A DNA stretch of 47,025 nucleotides from Chromobacterium sinusclupearum (lineage in GTDB: Bacteria; Pseudomonadota; Gammaproteobacteria; Burkholderiales; Chromobacteriaceae): contig NZ_PPTF01000013.1 in the NCBI RefSeq assembly GCF_002902845.1, positions 1 through 47,025 on the forward strand. Direction: 5' to 3'. The notes below the pieces were generated by a model. It was given only the letters and a program-made list of their open reading frames with translations, was not told the DNA's origin and did not search any database. Within the stretch, counting starts at the first letter, position 1, and each line of letters starts with the position of its first letter. Position numbers and translations under genes: made by a program. Positions 7,136 to 12,157 of the stretch are shown here, one piece after another.

Positions 7136-7528
7136 CTATTTCCATTCAGGTGGGTTGTCGCGGGCCTGCTGCCATTGCTCTGCAATGCTGGACGGCTGGC
7201 GGATGGGTTGTTGTGTTCGCGCTGCTGCAGCCGGCGCTGCTGGCTGGCGTTGCGCTGGCGCGGGGGTTTGGGTCGTTTCATGTGATGCCTTTCTGAGCTG
7301 GCGGCGGGCGCGATATAGCGCGTTGCGCAGCTCGTCCAGCGTCATCTGGATGCCGGCGCCGGCCAGCGCGTTGAGGATGTCGGTCTGGCTGATGCCGCGG
7401 CGCATGGCGTCTTCAATGTCGGGCAGCAGCTGGCGGATGCGTGCCGCTTTGCTCTCGGCTGTAGGCTGCGGCCGCAGGCTGTTGAGCTGCTGCCGCGCCT
7501 GCTCATTACTGGCTAATGTGTTGCTCAT
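7136..7528 (-). CDS. TraK/StbA-like DNA-binding partner of the ATPase (inferred)
   Basis: 130 aa. Residues about 28-80 (RIRQLLPDIEDAMRRGISQT, DILNALAGAGIQMTLDELRN, ALYRARRQLRK) match the pattern of small proteins encoded before TraL/StbB ATPases on plasmids: a helical domain with a basic YRARR end, likely a helix-turn-helix. The remainder is a Gln/Pro/Ala-rich tail. ATG 7528 lies inside an array of 11-bp repeats, so the protein probably binds these and controls its own gene. The stop is 4 bp before the ATPase start. Confidence 0.65.
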   Translation of the reverse strand: MSNTLASNEQARQQLNSLRPQPTAESKAARIRQLLPDIEDAMRRGISQTDILNALAGAGIQMTLDELRNALYRARRQLRKASHETTQTPAPAQRQPAAPAAAARTQQPIRQPSSIAEQWQQARDNPPEWK

Positions 7529-7576
7529 TTGGCGCTAATGTCCTGCTCATGGCTTGCTCATTTCATGCTCATGAGC
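7500..7576. repeat. Seven tandem 11-bp repeats (centromere/operator-like array)
   Basis: Read on the plus strand, TGCTCAT begins at 7500, 7522, 7544, 7555 and 7566. GGCTAAT (7511) and CGCTAAT (7533) fill the two missing phases. All seven units are exactly 11 bp, about one helical turn, with consensus NGCTMAT plus four variable bases. The last unit extends to the palindrome TGCTCATGAGCA. The array covers the first codons of the 130-aa gene and 48 bp upstream. This is how plasmid partition and StbA-type sites are built. Confidence 0.9.
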
Positions 7577-7592
7577 AGCGCGGGCAAAAAAA

Positions 7593-7721
7593 TCAGCCAG
7601 GCAGTTTGATCACAAGGAAAACCGGCTGGCCGTTGCGAAAGTAGGGGGCTTTGATAATCCAGCCGCCCTCTCGCAGGTGCTTGGCGGCGTCGTCGGTCAT
7701 ATCTGTTATTTCCATGGACAT
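7593..7721 (-). CDS. 42-aa phage peptide
   Basis: ATG 7721 has AGGAG 7 bases upstream. The peptide contains DDAAKHLREGGWIIKAPYFR then GQPVFLVIKLPG, a compact helix-strand-strand pattern I associate with small phage early proteins. A longer frame upstream has no ribosome site. It lies just before the repeat array in the leftward operon. Confidence 0.55.
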   Translation of the reverse strand: MSMEITDMTDDAAKHLREGGWIIKAPYFRNGQPVFLVIKLPG

Positions 7722-7795
7722 GCTGTTTCTCCTGTCGGTTAGCGGTGAACCACTTGTCAGCGCCCTGGTGCAAGGCGCTGGGAGGTGGTGCCAGC

Positions 7796-7981
7796 TCAGT
7801 CCCATCCGTTGGCGGTGTCGGCGCGCAGATGCATGCGTTCGGCGCGGTCGTTGAGGCGTTGCCGTGTTCGGTTTTGCCGGGCCGCCAGCGTGGCGGGCAT
7901 GACTGGCGGGACGACGGATCGCAGGAAGGCGTCACGGCTGCGAATGATGGCCGTGGCCGCTTGGGTGAGTGCTCGTTGCAT
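7796..7981 (-). CDS. 61-aa phage protein, first gene of the leftward operon
   Basis: ATG 7981 with GAGG 6 bases upstream. The product is helical and strongly basic (MQRALTQAATAIIRSRDAFL, AARQNRTRQRLNDRAERMHL), suggesting nucleic-acid binding. It is the first plausible gene after the leftward promoter, about 380 nt downstream, the position of an N-like antiterminator in lambda. No N-type arginine-rich motif with the right spacing is clear, so that role is only a possibility. Confidence 0.5.
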   Translation of the reverse strand: MQRALTQAATAIIRSRDAFLRSVVPPVMPATLAARQNRTRQRLNDRAERMHLRADTANGWD

Positions 7982-8072
7982 GGTTTGCCTCGGGTTGTGT
8001 AATGGCAGTGCCCTCTGCCGGTCGGCGGTTTCAGAGGTGCGCGCGGTATTGATCGGCGCTGCCGGAAGGCTG

Positions 8073-8148
8073 GGCACTGCGATGGAGGCTCCGGTGGGGA
8101 AAAGGCTGCTCGCGACGCTGCTTTTCGTGGAGCCTCCATCGCAGTGCC
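8073..8148. repeat. 20-bp perfect inverted repeat with a 36-base loop
   Basis: 8073-8092 (starting GGCACTGCGATGG) is the exact reverse complement of 8129-8148. The loop is 36 bases and contains a smaller imperfect hairpin. It lies in the untranslated leader of the leftward operon and would form a strong RNA hairpin. There is no T-run on either strand, so it is not a simple terminator. A processing, antitermination (put/nut-like) or protein-binding role is possible. Confidence 0.85.
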
Positions 8149-8308
8149 GCCTGGTGGCGGTCTGCTTTCCATGCGGTGCGCTGCGGTGTTACGTGCAGGG
8201 CTGGCGCGTCGTCATCTGCGGTTTAAGGCCGGTGCCATCGTCTTTCGCTTTCGACTCGCTCTACTCGCTACCGGACGCGCATGGGCGCGCTGCATGGGGT
8301 TGTTGGTT

Positions 8309-8330
8309 GCCGCGTCGGAACGGACGCGGC
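8309..8330. repeat. Leader hairpin of the leftward transcript
   Basis: A perfect 8-bp stem GCCGCGTC/GACGCGGC with a 6-base loop. It begins about 35 bases after the predicted leftward start site. With the larger inverted repeat at 8073-8148 it makes a structured leader with two hairpins. Confidence 0.65.
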
Positions 8331-8357
8331 TACGTGTTCGTGGGTTGTTAAAGAGCG

Positions 8358-8373
8358 ATTAAGTGAGCTTAAT
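8358..8373. promoter_or_regulatory. Repressor operator OL-like 1
   Basis: Palindrome ATTAAG-TGAG-CTTAAT overlaps the -10 and start of the leftward promoter. It shares layout and core with the site at the cro promoter (TTTAAG-TGTG-CTTAAA), so both are probably bound by the CI-like repressor and/or Cro. Confidence 0.75.
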
Positions 8374-8399
8374 TTATTCGATAAAAAAATTTCAGTCAA
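8371..8399 (-). promoter_or_regulatory. Leftward early promoter (PL-like)
   Basis: On the minus strand TTGACT (8399-8394) and TAAATT (8376-8371) are separated by exactly 17 bases, with an A/T-rich spacer. Predicted start is near 8364. Operator-like palindromes overlap both the -10 (8358-8373) and the -35 (8397-8417). This promoter would drive the whole leftward operon to int. Confidence 0.75.
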
Positions 8400-8417
8400 C
8401 TTAAATTTTTAAAGTTG
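8397..8417. promoter_or_regulatory. Second operator-like palindrome at the leftward promoter
   Basis: CAACTT and AAGTTG arms flank an A/T centre and contain a TTAA core, overlapping the -35 of the leftward promoter. Further half-sites TTTAAGTGAG (8438-8447) and an ACTTAA...TTAAGT pair (8494-8512) lie upstream, making a cluster. Whether all are bound is not known. Confidence 0.5.
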
Positions 8418-8559
8418 GCTTAACCTCCCACTTGCTGTTTAAGTGAGTGGCGAGCAACGTAGGTTTTATGAATCGGTTGACTTCTTTGTCTGTACTTAAG
8501 GACAGTTTAAGTATTTGTACTTAGGAACTTCTTTACGGACGTGGCGATAAAATCGCGGC

Positions 8560-8694
8560 ATGACACAAAAGCAAAAAGCACCGCTCAGGGTGCCTTCGTC
8601 CGTGAAAATGCAAGTTAAGGAACTGATCAGGATTGCTTCGATGCCGCGTCGGGTGTCGGGGGTATTAGCGCCTCCCCGCGTTGGGAGTGTATGA
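8560..8694 (+). CDS. Candidate 44-aa plus-strand gene or small RNA
   Basis: An open frame from ATG 8560 gives a basic peptide (MTQKQKAPLRVPSSVKMQVK, ELIRIASMPRRVSG). It is followed 20 bases later by a good plus-strand terminator (8714-8755). It has no clear ribosome site and its end is antisense to the 172-aa gene. The terminator and the upstream A/T-rich operator cluster suggest a short plus-strand transcript. The peptide itself is doubtful; an antisense RNA is the alternative. Confidence 0.3.
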   Translation: MTQKQKAPLRVPSSVKMQVKELIRIASMPRRVSGVLAPPRVGSV

Positions 8695-9145
8695 CTTGAT
8701 CGTGTTCCGAAGAAAAGCCCACTTCCTCGTCATGCGGTAAGTGGGCTTTTTTTTTACGCAGCGTCAGGGCTGGGCCATGCCGCCATAAGTAGGTGAGAAT
8801 TTCCGTTATGGTATTACCGGCACTTTCCCGCTCATTGCGCAGAGACATGCCCATGGGGGTGGAGAGCGCCCCGGTGGTGAGTCGATAGGCGAGGGCGTCA
8901 AGTTGGCTAGTCAGTATTTGCCGCTCAGCCTCCGGCCAGGCGGCTAGCATGTCGGCGCTGGGCAGGTTCCAGTAGAGCTTGTCGCCGATGCGCATCACCA
9001 CGCCGACGCATTCCATATCGTCACTGGCAAGGTCGTACTGCCAGAATACCTGCCATGAGGTAGCCCGGATCAGCGGTTGCTGGTCCGTTTCCGGAGTGAG
9101 CCGCTTGCTGAGTTTGTCAGCCAGTTTCGACGCTTTTTTGCTCAT
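8627..9145 (-). CDS. Unknown protein, third gene of the HipA-like operon
   Basis: 172 aa from ATG 9145, which overlaps the kinase stop (ATGA) and has AAGG upstream; it is favoured over a start seven codons earlier. The N-terminus is Lys-rich (SKKASKLADKLSKRL). The middle reads WQVFWQYDLASDDMECVGVV, IGDKLYWNLPSADML, and the end is helical then disordered. Not the DUF3037 protein often found beside HipA-like kinases. Tight coupling suggests a partner, substrate or third component of the kinase module. A terminator for the opposite strand lies inside the gene. Confidence 0.65.
   Translation of the reverse strand: MSKKASKLADKLSKRLTPETDQQPLIRATSWQVFWQYDLASDDMECVGVVMRIGDKLYWNLPSADMLAAWPEAERQILTSQLDALAYRLTTGALSTPMGMSLRNERESAGNTITEILTYLWRHGPALTLRKKKAHLPHDEEVGFSSEHDQVIHSQRGEALIPPTPDAASKQS
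8714..8755 (+). terminator. Intrinsic terminator inside the 172-aa gene
   Basis: Stem AAGCCCACTT/AAGTGGGCTT is followed by nine T on the plus strand. On the minus strand the same stem is followed by TTTTCTTC, so it may act weakly both ways. It lies within the 3' part of the minus-strand gene, where it encodes a Lys-rich linker. Confidence 0.75.
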
Positions 9146-9924
9146 GCGACCTTGCCTTTGATCCATTCCGGATCGCTTCGGGCTTCAATAAATCGGCAGG
9201 CTGCTTCCCGGTCTTTACGTTTGAGAAGGTCGCCCCACCAATCCATGATAGTGCCTTTCGTCTGCCGCCAGGCAGAGTCTGCGACGCGGTGGCTTTCTTC
9301 AATCGCCCGCGCGGCGGCTTTGTCGGGTACGCCGCCATAAGCCAGCTGCAGCAGCTTGTTGTGCAGGTAGCCTGCTGATTCCAGGCTTTCTGGCGTCCAG
9401 TCCTGTCCGCCTAGTATATCGGCATAGTCAATCAAGGCAAATTCATTGCCTTCTAGCCAGAGCAGGTTGCCGGCATTTGCATCGATGTTCTGCAGCCATT
9501 GATGAAACGCAATGGCATAGGGTAGCTGGTCCCACTGTTGCACGCGTTCCCGCCAGACGATGGCGTCCGCTTCGCTCACCAGCGTCAGTTTGCTGTCGTG
9601 CAGCTCCTCTGTTGCCCAGGTGGGATACAGATCGTCGTCACTGCCAGGCCATTTATGTTCCGGGAACAATTTACGGAGCTTGCGGACGTGCATCAGCAGG
9701 ATGAAGGCGCGCGGGGCAGTGGTCAGCCCGCAGGCCTTGGCAAGCAAATAGCCGGCGACTTCGTTGGCAAGTGCTTTGTTGTCCGAGGGAAAGGCTTTGA
9801 CGTAGGCCGTAAGAGTAGAGCCGTCCGGCGCTCGCAATTCGGCCCGATGTACGCAAGAGGAATAGCCGTCAATTCGCCGCGCTGCGTGCAAGTGATGGCC
9901 TGCACCGAGCAGGGTAATACTCAT
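9142..9924 (-). CDS. HipA-like kinase
   Basis: 260 aa, the size of the compact HipA-like kinase family (shorter than classical HipA, about 440 aa). The ATP-binding lysine is in TAYVKAF (Lys43), followed by helix NEVAGYLLAKACGLTTAPRA. The catalytic loop is QNIDANAGNLLW (Asp148, Asn153), and the metal-binding aspartate is in FALIDYADILGG (Asp166). All residues needed for kinase activity seem present. HipA proteins phosphorylate tRNA synthetases or other targets and act as toxins restrained by an XRE partner. Here the XRE gene is immediately upstream and coupled by ATGA. Confidence 0.8.
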   Translation of the reverse strand: MSITLLGAGHHLHAARRIDGYSSCVHRAELRAPDGSTLTAYVKAFPSDNKALANEVAGYLLAKACGLTTAPRAFILLMHVRKLRKLFPEHKWPGSDDDLYPTWATEELHDSKLTLVSEADAIVWRERVQQWDQLPYAIAFHQWLQNIDANAGNLLWLEGNEFALIDYADILGGQDWTPESLESAGYLHNKLLQLAYGGVPDKAAARAIEESHRVADSAWRQTKGTIMDWWGDLLKRKDREAACRFIEARSDPEWIKGKVA

Positions 9925-10253
9925 TGATTTTCAGACAATAAAAACAACAGATTGGCGATGGTAGCAGCCAGCGCAGGGCTTGGCGACGAGTTGATGAAAT
10001 GTTCCAGGTTGTCGCGCAGCCGTCCCGGATCGGCCTGGTTTGGCGCCGGGTGGGGGGAGTCCATCCAGCCGCTGGCCAGGCCCAACGATTTCTCAATGTG
10101 CCGCGCGAATTGGTGCCCCATCCGGCCGCGGCCGCGCAGGTATCTGGATAGTTGGGATTCGTCTCGATCAAGGGCCGTGGCGAACGCTTGCTGGCTGGGG
10201 TAGTTGCCCGCAAGCGTCGTCAGGTTTTGGCGGCGAATGGCGAAGATATCCAT
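9921..10253 (-). CDS. XRE-family HTH regulator (HipB-like position)
   Basis: 110 aa from ATG 10253; an ATG six codons earlier is possible and neither has a strong ribosome site. A helix-turn-helix is visible at about 20-45 (SQQAFATALDRDESQLSRYL) followed by GRGRMGHQFARHIEKSLGLASGWMD, a pattern of phage Cro/CI-type regulators. The C-terminal 40 residues are helical and could dimerise or contact the kinase. It lies 47 bp downstream of the CI-like gene and may be transcribed with it in the lysogen. Confidence 0.8.
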   Translation of the reverse strand: MDIFAIRRQNLTTLAGNYPSQQAFATALDRDESQLSRYLRGRGRMGHQFARHIEKSLGLASGWMDSPHPAPNQADPGRLRDNLEHFINSSPSPALAATIANLLFLLSENQ

Positions 10254-10300
10254 GGCTGGATGCTGTCGCATCTAGGCTCAGGGAGGAATGACGCGGGAAG

Positions 10301-10828
10301 TCAATTCGCGTCAAGATCGCCGTTTTTATCGCTATCAGTTGGTTTGGGGTCGAGATTTAGCCCGCTTGGATTGCTCAATCGACTGCCAAGTTTCTTGGCT
10401 GTGTCCAGTCCTTGGACTCCCATGTCCCTAGCTTCAGGTGCGATGCCGAGCCGATTGGTGATCATGCGCAGGCTAGATATCAAGTTGGCATCAAGTGACT
10501 TGGCGAGCCAGGCGCGATAAAGATCGTCAAGAAGGGCTTGTAACTCATCTGGAAGGCCCGCTTGCGTGCTGGGAGTGTTCGGGGTCTTTGGGCCTGTGCC
10601 GAACATCAGCCACTCAGGGGCAACTTTCAATACCTTGGCAGCCTTTAGCAGGTTTTCCCCGGTAATGGTTTTCGTTGTGCTGTTGGTCCATTGCGTTATC
10701 GCCGCAGGCGCAACGCCAACGCGCTTGGCCAGGTCGCTGGGCTTCAGCTTCTGTTCGTCTAGGCACTGTTTCAGCCTGATATTCCAGGATTCCATGTAAG
10801 CCAGCTTAATTGAGGATTGAGTAAGCAT
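10301..10828 (-). CDS. cI: CI-like lysogeny repressor, short form
   Basis: 175 aa from ATG 10828, with AAGGA 6 bases upstream. The HTH spans about 24-50 (KPSDLAKRVGVAPAAITQWT), then ENLLKAAKVLKVAPEWLMFG, typical of phage XRE repressors. The C-terminal part is a short helical region followed by an acidic tail. There is no S24 LexA-like peptidase domain, so RecA-stimulated self-cleavage is not expected; induction must use another route such as an antirepressor. It is divergent from cro across an operator-bearing promoter region. Confidence 0.85.
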   Translation of the reverse strand: MLTQSSIKLAYMESWNIRLKQCLDEQKLKPSDLAKRVGVAPAAITQWTNSTTKTITGENLLKAAKVLKVAPEWLMFGTGPKTPNTPSTQAGLPDELQALLDDLYRAWLAKSLDANLISSLRMITNRLGIAPEARDMGVQGLDTAKKLGSRLSNPSGLNLDPKPTDSDKNGDLDAN

Positions 10829-10829
10829 G

Positions 10830-10858
10830 TTGAATCCTTTCTTTAAGTGTGCTTAAAT
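10830..10858 (+). promoter_or_regulatory. Rightward early promoter (PR-like)
   Basis: TTGAAT (10830-10835) and TTAAAT (10853-10858) are separated by 17 bases. The predicted start is at about 10865, which is the first base of the cro ATG. The -35 begins within the first codon of cI and the operator fills the spacer, so repressor binding would block transcription. Confidence 0.65.
10842..10857. promoter_or_regulatory. Repressor operator OR-like
   Basis: Palindrome TTTAAG-TGTG-CTTAAA lies between and over the -35/-10 of the cro promoter. It matches the site at 8358-8373 in 12 of 16 positions, supporting a common regulator controlling both early promoters as in lambda. Confidence 0.8.
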
Positions 10859-10864
10859 GCGTCC

Positions 10865-11071
10865 ATGGATCATATAGACATCATCAGAAATCTTGGGGGT
10901 GTTAGTGATGTTGCTTTGATTTGCGGCATCACGCCTTCCGCCGTTTCGCAGTGGAAAGAGTCGGGTATCCCGCGTCCTTGGCTCATGTTTTTTAAGGCGG
11001 CTTTCCCTTCTGAGTGCGGTTTGGATGCAGCACCAAATTTCCGTCAACCGCTGATGGCATCGAAGCCATGA
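10865..11071 (+). CDS. cro: Cro-like regulator of the YdaS type
   Basis: 68 aa. The protein IDIIRNLGGVSDVALICGIT, then PSAVSQWKESGIPRPWLMFF is the YdaS/Cro pattern: an HTH with the recognition helix around SAVSQWKE and the IPRPW turn. ATG 10865 lacks a ribosome site and coincides with the predicted transcription start, so the mRNA is probably leaderless. It is divergent from cI and precedes a YdaT-like gene. Annotated YdaS antitoxins in such places usually act as phage Cro. Confidence 0.85.
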   Translation: MDHIDIIRNLGGVSDVALICGITPSAVSQWKESGIPRPWLMFFKAAFPSECGLDAAPNFRQPLMASKP

Positions 11072-11172
11072 TTTCCCCACGTCCTGCGGTTGCTGCGCAG
11101 GGCGTCTTGGCCGGTCAGTCCGGCATTTTTTATTCGTTTGCCGGTGTCTCCCGGCTGAGCAAAATATAGCGA
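11068..11172 (+). CDS. Possible 34-aa coupled peptide
   Basis: ATG 11068 overlaps the cro stop (ATGA) and the frame stays open for 34 codons, including across the terminator hairpin. The peptide (AAQGVLAGQSGIFYSFAGVS) has no recognisable motif. Translation through the hairpin could relieve termination, but this may be chance. Confidence 0.2.
11110..11131 (+). terminator. Early rightward terminator (tR1-like)
   Basis: Stem GCCGG-TCAGT-CCGGC followed by A and six T. It stands between cro and the YdaT/CII-like gene, where lambda places tR1. It would limit replication gene expression unless antitermination occurs. Confidence 0.6.
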
Positions 11173-11180
11173 GGTTCCAA

Positions 11181-11780
11181 ATGAATGGCATGCGGCATAT
11201 TCCACATAAAACCTGGATCGGCGTGGTGCGCGATGCGGTCCAGCTATGGCGACAGCGCGAGCGTTGGACGCTGGAGGCGGTGGCGGATCAGATAGTGGCG
11301 CACTACTACGAATCCGGCGCGGATGGCGTTTGGTTGGTTGAGTTCCAGCGGACGGCATCTGGCCGTGATCCCATGCGCGCGCTCAAGACCAATGCAGAGC
11401 GCGTTGCACGTTGGTTGGACGACCAAACCAAAGACACATCGCTGCTGCCGGCAAACTTGCTGCCGGTTGTGCTGGGCGCGTTGCCTATGGACCTGCGCTT
11501 GGCCTGCGTCACTGAAATGATGGGGCCGCTGGGCTTTGATGTGGCGATTGCCAAGCCCGGCATTCCCGATGCTACGCATGCGGCATTGGTAGCTGCGGCG
11601 GCGAAGGAGGCGGGCGAAGCGGTGGCGGCATTCAGCTTGCTGGCTGACGGTATGAGTCAGCCGGTTCTGATGCGGGCGAAAGTGGAGCTGGAAGAGGGGC
11701 GCGCGGCCTTGTGCGACGCGATCAATCATGTTGACGGCCTGCTTACGGAAAAGCGCCATGAAACCCGTCTCCGTAGCTGA
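11181..11780 (+). CDS. YdaT-like / CII-position protein
   Basis: 199 aa from ATG 11181 with GAGG 7 bases upstream. The N-terminal 100 residues (TWIGVVRDAVQLWRQRERWT, then LKTNAERVARWLDDQT and LLPVVLGALPMDLR) follow the YdaT pattern: a helix with W, an NaeRvaRWL segment and a LLPxxLxALP helix. YdaT was first named a toxin of the YdaST pair but in phages it probably acts as a CII-like regulator. The C-terminal 80 residues are helical. The next gene begins 23 bp before its end. Confidence 0.75.
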   Translation: MNGMRHIPHKTWIGVVRDAVQLWRQRERWTLEAVADQIVAHYYESGADGVWLVEFQRTASGRDPMRALKTNAERVARWLDDQTKDTSLLPANLLPVVLGALPMDLRLACVTEMMGPLGFDVAIAKPGIPDATHAALVAAAAKEAGEAVAAFSLLADGMSQPVLMRAKVELEEGRAALCDAINHVDGLLTEKRHETRLRS

Positions 11781-11922
11781 CATGCTGCTGGCCCGCGCCG
11801 ATTGGCGTGCGAGAGTGGCCAAATCCGAAGACAAGAGGACCGCGCGTCGTCGTTACCTGGACTTGTTGCTGCGAAGACTGGAGCTAGCTGCCGATGGTCG
11901 AGTGGATCAAGGAAAGCGGTGA
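11758..11922 (+). CDS. 54-aa basic protein
   Basis: ATG 11758 lies inside the end of the YdaT-like gene, with GGAAAAG upstream. The product is helical and very Arg-rich (LLARADWRARVAKSEDKRTA, RRRYLDLLLRRLEL). It overlaps the next gene by 29 bp. Small basic proteins between cII and O are common in lambdoid phages, but this one has no clear match. Confidence 0.45.
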   Translation: MKPVSVADMLLARADWRARVAKSEDKRTARRRYLDLLLRRLELAADGRVDQGKR

Positions 11923-12157
11923 TGTCCGCCGCGATGCGGCCTACGTCGCTTTGCTGCCTACGTTGGCGATGCGTCGCAGGGAGTTGCAGCGCTTAGGCTT
12001 GGTTCATGGCGATGGACATCGCTGGAATGTAGAGCGTGCGGTTAAAGAAGATTGGGCGGGGCGCGAGGCTGGATTGCCGCCGCTGCCTTTGAGCGTGATG
12101 GACAATCCCCGACAGGCGGCCTTGTCGGCTGTGGGGGGTAAGGGGGGCTTATGGTAA
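11894..12157 (+). CDS. 87-aa protein upstream of the replication genes
   Basis: ATG 11894. The sequence RDAAYVALLPTLAMRRRELQRLGLVHGDGHRWNVERAV has a winged-helix look, possibly DNA binding. It overlaps the start of the O-like gene by 7 bp and the 54-aa gene upstream. Function not recognised. Confidence 0.5.
   Translation: MVEWIKESGDVRRDAAYVALLPTLAMRRRELQRLGLVHGDGHRWNVERAVKEDWAGREAGLPPLPLSVMDNPRQAALSAVGGKGGLW

Noticed and set aside
6397..7296. 299-aa plus-strand frame opposite the StbB-like ATPase
   Set aside because: The minus strand has an unmistakable P-loop ATPase; the plus frame is Val/Gly/His-rich reverse coding.
7500..7577. Array considered as a CRISPR or tRNA-like element
   Set aside because: Units are only 11 bp without spacers, and no cas genes are present.
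7558..8172. 204-aa minus-strand frame covering the leader hairpins
   Set aside because: Pro/Arg/Ser-rich composition, no ribosome site, and it conflicts with two better-supported small genes; the DNA is better read as a structured leader.
9142..9924. Classical full-length HipA toxin
   Set aside because: At 260 aa it is much shorter than HipA and lacks its N-subdomain; it is better placed in the compact HipA-like kinase group.
10865..11780. YdaST as a genuine toxin-antitoxin pair
   Set aside because: Position at the rightward early promoter, opposite cI, makes Cro and CII-type regulators more likely. Toxicity on overexpression would not prove a TA role.
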